DNA of 64,000 nt from Hypomesus transpacificus. Taxonomy: Eukaryota > Chordata > Actinopteri > Osmeriformes > Osmeridae. Position 1 is the stretch's first letter. Each line of letters begins with the position of its first letter. The notes beneath the pieces were generated by a model that was not told where the DNA came from, did no database searches, and saw only the letters and a list, made by a program, of their open reading frames with translations. The DNA is taken from contig NC_061068.1 in assembly GCF_021917145.1 (NCBI RefSeq), positions 10,548,975 to 10,612,974 on the forward strand, read 5' to 3'. This document shows, piece after piece, positions 24,601 to 35,581 of this stretch. The position numbers were made by a program, and so were the translations under genes.

Positions 24601-27600
24601 CCAAAGAATGCTTCATACAGTGTTCTAAGTTTTTGGTCATAATCCGTTAGGATGTTTCCTTATTCCTTTGAAGTTAAGACCTTTCTTTTCAGATAATAAT
24701 AATTAGCATTGGCTTGTAAGCATTCTTCACTTTGAATTATTTGTGATTTTCTGTCCTTTTTTTGTTTTAGTGGCATTTCCAAAATTTAATTTAGCCAGAA
24801 GTTAACATATTAAAATCATGGTATAATATTGCATGTATGGAAAACAACAGCCCAGTCAATCTGTCAATGTGCAAAAAGCATATAAGGAATCATCCGTTTT
24901 CAACCTTGATGTGATGTAATCAATGAACCTGACTTAACCCTTACTTAACCCCTCCAACACATTTGAATCTGCTCTTTGTGTTTTGTTTTTTGTGTTATCT
25001 TTCCCCGGGCTAAGCGGCTTGAGCTGTGAGGGGAGGGGCATACATCAGATTTTGGCCAATACCTCCTTGCCCCCTGCTCAAATCCACCGTTGTGGCGGAT
25101 TGTCCTTGAGAGACTCTCTCTAGTCAGGGATAATGGCTGTTGACAGGAGAGAGAAAAGCGCTGGCAGCCATGGTAATTGTTACAGAGAAGGGGACTGTCA
25201 CTCCGGCCACCCCCTTGTGAGAGAAAAGACCCCGGGAGAGATGAGCTTGCTCGTCCACCTCAGAGCTATTGTGCCGGGGTAGCTATGCAAGGCCAGGAAG
25301 AGCATGGCTAGAGAGGAGACCCGGCTTACAAGAGTAGGCTCTAGAGGCAGCAGAACGCCTCATTGTTCAGTGGGGAGTTTCAGTTAAGAGAGCAGGGAGA
25401 ATGAACGACCTCCTTAGAGTTACCCTGCTCTACTTTACAGCAGCTTTGTACTGTATTCACACTGTTCTGGCTCTGTAGTGTCAGCATGTTGTGCTAATAC
25501 ACTCATCACTCAGGACAGTTTGGTCAGTATTTCCTCTGCTTAGGTTTGGATGAGGCTGACCCCGTTTTTGTGATTAACGTTTCGATGTACTTTTAAAGCG
25601 TTCTTGCTGCCCTGTCAATGGAACGCTACATTCCTCTCCTCCGAATAAGTGCTGTCTCACTCCAATTGAGCTGGTTAAATGTGAAAGCCAGTGAATGGAG
25701 CAGCCTCAATGGAAGAAAATAAACAATTGCATTGGTCCAGGAGTGCAGCGGGGGAGAGTGACCGAGAGGGAGGTAGAAAGCCTCCTCCCCAACCCCCCCA
25801 TACGTGCTAAGATTCCCATGGATACTTACGCAGTTAGGCCTCTTTCTGTTTAAAGGAGGATCTCGTAAAGTACTTCAGCAGTAGATGATTTCTCTTTTCT
25901 TTTAACACCGTTTTTATTTGAGCTTGGGGGTGGGGGGGGGTGGACGTGGGGTCACATACTCACTCCACGCGCACACACACACACACAATTTGCTCCTCAC
26001 TTGTCCAGTGCTAGCCCTCAAAAAACCAGTCCATTGTTTGCAAGTGAAAGGCTCTTGTTTCAGCTGTGTAACTAAATCAAGAGCTCTTTCAACACAAAGA
26101 GGCCTGCACAGCCTCACTCCTCCAGATTGTGTCAATTTGAGTGGCCAAGATATTAACTGTGTTCTTCCATTGTTTGATGGCCCCCCCATAAATCTAAAGC
26201 ACTTGCCCGATTTATCATGTGGTCCAAGTTTAAGCCCCTGTCTATCTGTCAACAAGGTTTTAAATCAACCATTTTTACCGAATTGTACAGAGGTGGGACA
26301 GACATTCCAATGTCATCATGCTAAATTCCTTAAATGATGAGTCAAATGATGGCTTCAATTTAAATCAATGGACAAAAAGAGAGATGTAAGGTTTATTTAT
26401 TGTTCTGTTAGTCTTGGATGTTGTATTCAAGTTTTCAGTCCATGCGCAGATGGGATACATTGTCTTTGTAAGGGCCATACCTAGGTATTCCCACTTATAT
26501 TTTCCTAGCCATGGTGCCCTTTCCTAGAACTATCCTGAAGGTTCAGAGGTTTACACGATTGGGAGTGCCCATAGGCTCATAGTTCTCAGAACTTCAAGAT
26601 TGATTTCCAGGCCCTTCATTGGGTTCTCACAGAGTCCTGTTGGGTGCCTAACTGTTATGCGCTCAACATGGGAAACAACTAAACGTTCCTTTTTCCGTCA
26701 ATCTGTGCTTTATATTTTCTCTCCCCCATTTTTCCTTTTTCCTCCCTCTTCCCTGCTTCTCACCCTTTGTATGATGTCATTGTGGAGGCCTCCGCCAGCT
26801 AACCTACTTTGCAGTCATGCAGGGACGTGAGAGAAGTCTTTTCTAACAGTGTTTGTTTATTCTTGTTTTAATTGGGTAACTCTTTAAACTTGCTTCCTCT
26901 GTAATCCTTCATACTCTATTTCTAGGTTAGTCCTGTGAGTATTGAATAATCTGTGCTGGTCAGACTCATTGTGGACCGTTTTTGATAAGTCCACTTACAC
27001 AGTTGGGTCTGAATTTTGGATCAATATCCTTCTTTACCCTCGTAAATTTCATATCTGTAGTCATTTTGTTAATATCTGTAGTATAAAGTGTTTGCTTTGG
27101 CAGCATTTCATTTATTGGAGACGGCAGACGTATAATTTGTCATTCAAACTAAATTGGTGTCAGTTATCTGACCTGTAACTGAGTTTAACAAAGCAAGTTT
27201 TTAAAAAACGTTTTAATTCTGTGTTTACAATTGCCAATTTGTGACATGATAACTTTCATTGCATACACTGCAAGTTGTGTTGAACCTGATGAATCTCTGC
27301 TGTATAATATGTCTCCACCTCTAGCCTCCCCACCCTCTCTTTCGTCCAGCCTGCCAGTATAGTAAGATATTCTTCAAATTAATTACAGTGAGAAGTTAAG
27401 TTGGCTATGCGTGGTGAGTGGCATAAAAACTAGTTTCACATGCGATCCCCCCAAGCGTTTCCAATCCATGTCTATTTTCTTGTGAGCTTCATCGCAACAT
27501 TTCTTCTTTTTACTCCATCTAGGGTCCAGTTTGGACCTAGAGGAGAGAACTGCCTTAATGAGGGGCCCCTGAGGAGGGGGGCAGGGACCCCTGAGGAGGG

Positions 27601-28953
27601 GGGCAGGGACCCATGGGCCGATGACCTGCCCATGGACCTGGCAGCGTCTGGAGAGACCTGCTTGGACTGACGTGATTGTTTAAATGACTAATTAAGAAAG
27701 CATTATTGTTGTAGGGCAGCTGGTGGCAGAGAGCAGAGAGGGTCAATGCTGAGGATGGATTGAGAGCTGGGAAGGGAATGATTCTTAGGATATTACAATT
27801 TTAGTTTGGGGTCTTTTAGTTGAGATTTAAGGAAGACATATGAATGCTCACATACACATTGCATGGAACACTTGGTCAGATCTTGGGATCATGACAGTAA
27901 CAATCCAATAAGGGTCCTGATTTTATAATTAGCCTAGCCGTAAGGCTCTAATTTAGGGTTAGTAGCATGATTCTAGTGTTTTGGCTCAATCCTGAGAAGG
28001 GTAACTAAATATTTCCTTTTTTACAAGCTTAAAAGAAAGTTATTGTTTTGAGATAACAAATGAACCTTTCATTCCCATGGTGTTATAGAACTTGGCAGCA
28101 CATTATTGCTTAGCCCTTTGTCGCCAGACTGTCCGCAGTATTTCAACCTGGCACCGTTCCTGGGCTAAGAGTTGTTTGACTTTGCTATATGGACCTACTC
28201 ACATAGGGAGTGTTTGGGTGGGCCTCAGGGAATCCACACACTGGTCAGAGGAGAGCCTGTCAAAGTCTGGAGCCAGACGTCTTCTTGTGCGTGTGTTTGT
28301 GAAGAAGTATACGAGGGTCAGAAGATGGCCATTTAACAAAAAGAGCTATGTGACCAATCAAGGGTGGTTGTGTTGAGCGAGAGAAATTGAGATTGTTTTG
28401 GGGGAGAAATGGGGGTGTGGTGCAGAGGTAGGGTTGATGAATGTATTGATGCTGGCATTTTGATTGGGGTAATTTTGGCCTGACATGGCCCAGGCTTTCC
28501 CATGAATCAAAATGTGTCAGGCAGGCGCTGGAGATGGAGGGCAGCCCATTGTAGCGCTGACACCCACGTGAGGGGCCGAGGCTGCTGGGGGTCAAGTGTG
28601 ACACCTCATTAGAACAATGTTGATTTAGTGAGGCCCAATGCAACAGACCTCCTCCCATGGGGTACCAGGGGCAAGGGGGTGTGGGACACGAGGCACTGGA
28701 CAGAGAATGGGGCCTACTGCTTTTTATCGGTAAGGCTATAAGCTGACAGTTTGCAAGTCATCCACCCCCACCCACCCTTAAACCCTTCCTCTATATTTGC
28801 GTCCCATCTGTACAGTTCAAATTGTGCTTTATATGCTATTTTAAAAGAAATGCCATTAAATTGTATTGTTAATTTCGATTATCAGTCAACTTCGGTTGTC
28901 AGTGCCAGTGACTGTCAGTCAAAACTTTTGGTATTTTTCTCTCATGAACCCCC

Positions 28954-28992
<39 letters not shown>

Positions 28993-29976
28993 CTTCCTGT
29001 CAGAATTCCCCTAACCTTTCACCTTTGATCTTTGGGTATGGATTTGTTCTCTCTAATGTCAAGATTAGTTTTGACAATCTGCAGTTGTGCTTTTGGGTCA
29101 TGTGAAAACCAGTCCATTAGATCTCAAGCTTTAGGTGGTGCTGGCACATTTATTTTTATTTATGTATTTATTTCTTCTTTGTCTCCCTAGCAGTAATTCT
29201 ACTTTACCATTTCCGTGGAATATTACGTGACAGTTGTTGTACATGACATACCGGATTTCTCTGAAAATAAGCCGCATTTCCTATAAACCGCAACCCACCA
29301 GAATAAAGAAGTAAATATAAGTATAAACCGCACTGGAATATATGCCGCACTTGATACGGGAACAATGATACCAAGCAATGCACGAGTATAGGCGATCTTA
29401 CAGCATGCCTTTGTGTAACACACTTCAAAAACAAAAGTAAGTAAGTGCGTAATGTATGTTATCTATTGCCTGGGAATTAACTAATATTTACCTTTTAGAC
29501 GAGTGAGTTCTAAATATTTCCGACAGTCCCCAAAGCGTAAGTTATTTTCCCCAAACTGTAGCTAGCTAGCTTTAGTTAGGTTCCGGGCTAAGTAAGCTAG
29601 CATAATACTTGAAGCAATGCTACTACCATGACAGTGTTACTTGTTAGCCTTCTCATTAGTACATTTTAAAGCCATACTAAAGCATTTGTGGCATAGGTGT
29701 TGTTCATCGGAAAATATTCAGTTGGAATGTTTGAAATCGCATAAATGCGACATTACGCTGTAAGACCCGCATTCGATCACATGTGCGACGGTACTCAACG
29801 GGTTAAATAGCATTCACAAAAAAGTGTTTCTACTGTTTTGTTATAAAAACGTGCTATAAGCCGCATCAAAATATAAGCCTCGCCACCACAAGACATTTTT
29901 TTATCGGGGTATAAACCGCGGCTTTATTTCCGAAAAATACGGTACTGTTTATTGTAAATTGACTGTTCATAGGACA

Positions 29977-30031
<55 letters not shown>

Positions 30032-33000
30032 CGGTCAATTTCACCTGTCTCGCATCCACTGTAGAGGATTGGTGTTCTGGGGGTGCTTCAGTAAGGCTGA
30101 AATCGGGCAGATTTGTCTTTGTCAAGGACAATGTTATACTGGAAGTACTTGGTTCTGACAATTTTCTCCAACTCAGAGAATGTTCCATGCCACACAGCCA
30201 GGTCAATCAAGGTGTGGATGTAGGGACCACCTGATCAATACCCTGTCATGGCCAGCCCTATTTCCAAATCTGACCCTCAGTCACTGTGTTTACATGGATT
30301 CGAATTACTGGCTTATTTGGACGGAAATAGAATGATCAGTTTCTTGTAAATACCTTTGTTCGAACAATTGAGGTCCGACTACGATCCGATCGACACCACG
30401 AGTTAACTCGATCCAAGTCGGTTGATAATTCGGACATCGCATGCTTGTAAACGGTGAATTGGACTATGAACTGGACTCTGCGTCTTTGCGCATGCTTGAG
30501 ATCCCGCCGCCCTCCCTCCCAGGTCGTGACCTGGAAGTTGAAAAAGACGATAAGTTGTCGCTGCCAGGAGCCGGCCTGGCAGAAACAAACAAACAAACAA
30601 CGCTAGCCAATAGCGCCGTTTGCATTTGCAGTACTCCTATTGTCATCATGCACGAAATGTAGAGGGACGTAGCTTCACCTTGCTCTCTCCGTTCGCGGTC
30701 TTTCTCGAAATGTTGATGTTGTTGTTGGTAGAGAGAGGTCAAGCGGAAAGGGCTGTATCACCACTAGTTGTAATGAAAACAACGCCACGTATTGTACTGG
30801 GATATGACATGCTTTCGGCCAATGATTCGGTTTATTCACTGCCATATATATTCGGATAATAGCAGTTGCCCCAAAAAATTTCATTATCCGAATAAATCTA
30901 AATTCGAATTGATACCATCATGTAAACGCAGTGATTGAAAACCTCTGGAATGTGATTGAGAAGATGTGTGGTCACAAGCCATCGAACAAAGCCAAGCTTC
31001 TTGAATTTTTGCGCAGATTGATGCAATCTTGGTGCAAAAAGTTACCCAACAGCAATGTGAAAGACTGGTGAAAAGCATTAGCCTGGCTCTGCCCTCCTAC
31101 GTACTTCCGCTCAATTTTGATTTTGCTTCTGTACTGCGTCTCGTAAGTCAGATGTCTCAGGTCAACTTTCTACCTGTCCAGTCAGCAAACAGAGGGAGTG
31201 GCTGAGAACGATGACGTTGATGTCGTGCGCTAGTTTGTGTTGTAGTTCCGTAATGGCGGCGGAGAAAGATGTGAGCGAAGCCACATTTGGTCCATTGTGG
31301 CAACGCTGCCGAATATCCATAAGCTAAAGCCGGAGTTTTGTTGGTGGCCATGATGTTGTGGCCCTCCTCCCCACGGGGTTCGGGAACAGTTTGATTTTAC
31401 AGCTACGGCAGCTAGCTCTGTTACAGTAGTGGTGAATAAGTTGGCTAAGGAGAACGCTAGCGATTGGTAGTGGCTCTAGGCAGATCCAATAGTCTTAAAC
31501 TTCTACCGAGTACCCACCTACAAGGAAGTCAACACTTGTCAATGGAGCGAGCCCAGACTCTCTGTACAAATGAAATGTACGAGAGTCTGGTTAGGACCAG
31601 GTTAGGGAAGCATGCCAAGACGCATGAAAAGTTGGGATTGACATTCAGGGTTATTCCACCAAATATTGATTACTGAACTTGTAAGTAAAAGAAAATAATA
31701 TCATGTTGATAAAACATATAAGTAAGCTTGTTTTCGTAGCATTGTTCAAGGCCAATTGGCCATAATTGTGGCCAATTAAATGCTCTAAATGTCAATATTT
31801 GGGGGGGAATTTGTTAGAATAGTCGATAGTTTATCGAATAGAACAAAACCTTTTTTTTTTTTTTTTTTTTACATAAACGTAGGTATAAATAGTAAAACCA
31901 GATAAACCTGATTTTGCGGTGGTCTGCCTAAATGTTTCACAGAGCTATATTTAGGTATGCGTGAGCCACCTGGACCCCTTCAGTCATCCCAGTTGATCTA
32001 GCTCACAAAAAGCTGCCTCGCTTTGCTATCTTAAAGTTCCAATTACACCATAAAGGCACTCACTGTCACTGTTGCGCTGTCACCAACACCAACTAAATCA
32101 TTCTTCTATTCCTCCTGCTACAGCTTGAATTAAAGAGGGAAGGCACTGATTACGGTCCCCTCTTAATGTGATAGCTGATCACTATGCTGTGCCCCCCTCT
32201 GGCTGAATCTCACAAAAGACAATTAAAAACCCCTTTTGGCATTGCCCCATCATGCATACTTTAATCTGAATTGAAGGAAACCAATGAGCCAAATTAATTT
32301 CTGTTCTGAGAATGAATGAGTGAATTACTGAATCCTCACTCAGGTCATTTATCATTCACCACAAGGTTTTTTTTTTTTTTACTCACTTGAAGGACCATCA
32401 TTTATGTGTGAGTTTTGAAGGAGGTTTGACTGACGCTTTTTTTGTCCATTTATATCCAAAATGATAATGGCAATTGGCCCCACACACACTCACCCCCCAC
32501 CTCTCTTGACACACACGCAGTAAAAGAGGCCTACAGAGGCCCATCTGTCCTCTGACCATACAGATCTGCAAATACAATGAAGGCTTTTTGACATGTCACA
32601 TGATAACATGTTCCTCTGAATATCTGATGTTAGTTCCCATCTCTCACAAAGGGACCCCCAAATATCCTTTTAATTTCCCTATCAATCCATTAGTGGCAAG
32701 TCACAGCATTGGTGCAACTTTTGCTCCATAATAACAAGGGCTTGGTCGCTAAAAGCTTTGAAAGATTGAATTGGTCATGTCATATCTGACCCGTCCCTTT
32801 TTAAGGAAAGTTATAGTTATGCATTATATTCTTTATCTGAATAATTGGCACATGCTGTTCTAGTATGGATTTGTGAATGGACAATTGGTGAGAGACAGAG
32901 GTAGAGAGTGAGAAGGGAAGGAAGGAGAGAGGCCTGCGAGATTAACTCCACTGAGCTCACTCCGTGAGGCCCGGGAATGGCTGAATATTGTTCTAGGGGT

Positions 33001-34623
33001 GGGGATGGAAAGGGGGGCACAATGGAACCCAACTGCAGCCAGAGAAATGAACTTGATGATCCCTGGGGGGGGGGGGGGGGGGGGGAATGGTGATCTCCAT
33101 TCCCGTCTCCTGACAGTCAAAATTAGATTGGCAAGCACTATGTCAACACTGGCTTCAGCTTAAGGCATGACAGAGGCAGGGGGAGGGACAACCTCCTGTG
33201 GTTTTTTGAGAGTTTGCCATGTGAACTATGGAGACCCCATGGTGCCTTTCACTGACTGTGTAGGCCTCAAAGAAATCTAGCTTTTCATAGGCTATCACTG
33301 TAAACAACCACAACTATTCTCAAGCCTTATATTTTGTGATGATTATATCCAAACACTTGGCAAATCTTGCAGGTGGTTCATGTGTTTCAATGAATCTGAA
33401 GACCAAATTGTGAAGCTAGGTCAGTTGTGCGTTGTTGCATTTTCTACATGTGTTGACTGTATGAGTTGTTTATGGGTTTATTACCATTCATCACATCTTG
33501 CTTAATTTAACCATATCAGCAAGCTTTACTCACAAAACAATCATTTTTTGGTAATGTGTCTGTTGAAGGATGGACAAGCCATTGGTATATGAAGACCTCA
33601 TAGGAGGGTAACTTCTAACAATTCATATGGAGGCCAAAATGTCCCTTTTTATGGTCTGTTGAACATCCATAACAATGATCTCATGTTGCAATAATTAAAA
33701 CAACATTGTGCAGTGTAAGTAATGTTAAGTATATTATAGTGAATATTTGCAAACATTTAGCAATCTTGAATTGCACCACTGAATGACCAATGACAACTGC
33801 AGGTGTAGGAGTCATACCTCAGTCTCCCAAAACTTGTCACTACGCAGGTTGGTTCTGGGACTGATGAGGACTAGGATTGAGCATAACTGGTTGTGTTGTT
33901 GGAGGTTTAACCAGTGAACTGGAATATTCCAGTTTGTTCTTGTTGGCAATCTCTTGCCAGAACCCAGTGTGTGTGGAAAGCTCACTGTGTCCTTGTATAA
34001 CCTTCAAATTCTTTGCCAATCTATTAGATGGGCTACAAGATGATTAGAAATGTTTTATCTTATTGGTTTCTGCCCGGATTGTGATACAAACTGGATATTT
34101 TAATTGAGTATGTTGTACTATTTACATTTGTTTTTATATCTGCAGGAAGTTGTAGCATTGATGTGTCTGTGATAAAAAAGAAAAAAAAATTGTCTACTGT
34201 ATTGCAGGTTGAAGAAGATGAGAAGTTGAAAAAGCGGAAGGAGAGATTTGGGATTTTGACCAGCGCTGCATCGGCAGGGGCTGAGGATAGTGAGGTACAA
34301 AAGGTTTTGTTTTCATGTTCTTCGTCTGTGACCTGTTGTTGCCAAAAAAGATGTCCAACTGACTTTCAAGTGATCAAACACTGCTGAGAGGCATTCAAAA
34401 TAAGTGAACGGAATGTTCAGATGTGTTGGACTAGTGGGGGGAGGCATGGTATTGCAATCTTTTGAAAGTGTCCATCAGATTGTTTTATTTGCGAGACTAG
34501 AAAGGAAATAAGTACTTGTTTTAACACACAGGTGTATTGGTGTACCAGGTCACCTGACTTGCATGTTGTTTCTCATTTCAGGCAAAGAAACGGAAACGAG
34601 CCGAAAGATTTGGAAATGTTTGA
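21624..34623 (+). CDS. sarnp: SAP domain ribonucleoprotein SARNP (CIP29/Tho1-like), 11 exons, about 211 aa
   Basis: Nuclear mRNA-export factor associated with the TREX complex and the helicase DDX39B. Exons: 21624-21656, 22384-22483, 22631-22671, 22769-22848, 23032-23080, 23236-23306, 23454-23491, 23592-23617, 23852-23920, 34208-34294, 34582-34623. The product starts MAEVVELQKLKLAELKQE, has a SAP DNA/RNA-binding domain at about 8-42, an acidic linker, and then four basic ERF(G/S) repeats (QKRAERFSLP, KKRAERFGMN, KKRKERFGIL, RKRAERFGNV), the known RNA/DDX39B-contact motif. Exon 4 can end at 22848 (donor GTGACC) or at 22833 (GTCAGA); both keep the frame and give 211 or 206 residues (human protein about 210). 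Intron 9 (23921-34207) is 10.3 kb, against less than 1 kb for the others, and holds transposons and possible enhancers. Confidence 0.94.
28956..28986. repeat. CA microsatellite
   Basis: About fifteen CA units preceded by a C run, in sarnp intron 9. Confidence 0.95.
29249..29944. mobile_element. non-autonomous DNA transposon (MITE) with imperfect terminal inverted repeats
   Basis: The left end reads TACCGGATTTCTCTGAAAAT and the right end, reverse-complemented, TACCGTATTTTTCGGAAATA; both continue into AAGCCGC and ATAAACCGC-like words. Length is about 0.7 kb with no coding capacity. The ends abut TA on both sides, suggesting a TA target, but I cannot name the superfamily. Confidence 0.7.
29956..30041. 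repeat. AT microsatellite framed by a 15-bp inverted repeat
   Basis: An AT run (29979-30028) sits between AAATTGACTGTTCAT and ATGAACGGTCAATTT, which are inverted copies matching at 14 of 15 positions. The whole stretch can fold into one long hairpin. It may be a tiny foldback element in which the AT core has expanded. Confidence 0.7.
30282..30933. mobile_element. MITE inserted in the Tc1 remnant
   Basis: Terminal inverted repeats CACTGTGTTTACATG at the left and CATGTAAACGCAGTG at the right (14 of 15 matching) enclose 652 bp without a transposase. The Tc1 coding sequence is interrupted here and resumes just beyond, so this element is younger. Target duplication is unclear: TCA at the left and TGA at the right could be a decayed 3-bp site. 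Confidence 0.72.
31079..31604. mobile_element. hAT-like MITE inserted in the Tc1 remnant
   Basis: Ends TAGCCTGGCTCTGCCC and, reverse-complemented, TAACCTGGTCCTAACC. It is flanked by GAAAAGCAT and GGGAAGCAT, matching at 7 of 9 positions, as expected for an old hAT 8-bp target duplication. Removing the element and one copy of the duplication restores the reading from ERLV-K-S to MPRRMK of the transposase. Similar ends are seen in the element at 40297. Confidence 0.72.
31851..31870. repeat. poly-T run
   Basis: Twenty T residues in a row just past the transposon cluster. Confidence 0.95.
33065..33085. repeat. poly-G run
   Basis: Twenty-one G residues in a row in sarnp intron 9. Such runs can form four-stranded structures and are prone to length error in sequencing. 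Confidence 0.9.
33771..33806 (+). repeat. 36-nt repeat, left copy
   Basis: Starts TTGCACCACTGAATGACC and ends AACTGCAGGTGT. An inverted copy with a single mismatch lies at 37249-37284. It sits in sarnp intron 9 shortly before exon 10. Confidence 0.85.
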
Positions 34624-34949
34624 TCTATAAACTTTCTTACAATTTGAACATATTTTGTATCTGTTTAAGATATTACAGTAGTAGTATTTAATTCTTTTTT
34701 TAGTTTGTGATCCTGTCTTCAGTATTTCCAAACCAATATGGACCTGCATAGTTGCATAAGCCTGTGGTTCCTTGCATTAAGAGCATATTCAAGCATCCGT
34801 GTTTATAAATGCACATTTGGAGTAACCAGGGTTGTTTCCACATAATACTGAATAAGGGACCAAAAGTGTTTGTCACGTTTGTTTGTTTTTTATTGACCAA
34901 ATGACCAGCCCTCCTATTATTTACAAAACTAAAACATTTTCTAAATAAA
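34624..34949 (+). terminator. sarnp: sarnp 3' UTR and polyadenylation signal
   Basis: A 0.3 kb trailer ends with AATAAA at 34944-34949, followed by TG-rich sequence suited to cleavage. Confidence 0.7.
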
Positions 34950-35581
34950 TGTAATGTCTTGTGTCCTGATTTATGTAATTTAGCCTCATTCCTTTTCTTA
35001 AATATATTTGTGGAAGCTTTACTTTACTTTACTTTGGTTGTCCATTAAGGTGTTACCATGAACATGTTTAGAGAATTCAGTATTTCTTTGGTTTTGGACA
35101 GATAGAAAGGTTCATCTCAAGTTGGAAAAATTGAACAAAACTCTATTTTCAATATGGAGTTGAGAATTGCTTGTCTTAAATTTTTGGGGGATTTAATCCA
35201 GATCCAATGAGGTCTCAGTTGTGCGCTACCTTTTATATTTTCCTACCTATTTACAGCCAGTTAGATGATGCGTAGTTGGTTTCATGATATAAACCAGGGC
35301 CCTTTATTTTGTGCAAGGTTTGTCATTCATTAAAACTGAATCGCCTCTGCATATTCCATCTTTGGTTTAATTGCCTCTTGGGTAGGAGTGGTCATGTGGT
35401 TGTGTCTTGTTTGAGGCAACAGAACATTCTAGAAGTGATTTTGGCCCATTAGATAAAGGCTGGCTTAAGGCTCGTAGTGTCTGTCAATGGTTTTATTTGA
35501 ACCAGGTATTACAATATTGTATGAGTTAATAGAACAATTCATGTCCATGAAAGTGAAACCCCCCCGCAATTTGGATATATA
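34950..35581. other. spacer between sarnp and a Tc1 element
   Basis: 0.6 kb of AT-rich sequence with no open frame or motif I can support. Confidence 0.5.

Larger units (their letters stand above)
30042..31680 (+). pseudogene. Tc1-like transposase remnant, split by two later insertions
   Basis: Three plus-strand pieces together resemble the DDE half of a fish Tc1 transposase. 30042-30281 encodes FVFVKDNV and NVPCHTARSIKVWM, then a stop and a frameshift. 30934-31078 encodes VIENLWNVIEKMCGHKPSNK with the last acidic catalytic residue, followed by ERLV after another frameshift. From 31605 it resumes with KSMPRRMKSW and decays. The gaps are filled exactly by two miniature transposons. The amino half and the terminal repeats of the Tc1 element are not recognisable. 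This is long dead and of no function as a protein. Confidence 0.75.
23921..34207. other. sarnp intron 9: 10.3 kb of repeats and enhancer-like islands
   Basis: No exon of a known family found on either strand. About 24.2-24.5, 25.0-25.5, 28.4-28.7 and 31.9-32.4 kb have balanced composition and many short homeodomain-, Sox- or bHLH-like words, unlike the AT-rich background, so they are candidates for conserved enhancers. 29.2-31.7 kb is a cluster of DNA transposon remnants. Open frames here (for example 24032-24529 and 25914-26337) have no family signature, splice support or start context and look random. Confidence 0.5.

Noticed and set aside
29541-29620. GCTAGC-rich stretches here and at about 19030-19200
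   Set aside because: Short palindromic words common in AT-rich fish introns, with no consistent spacing.
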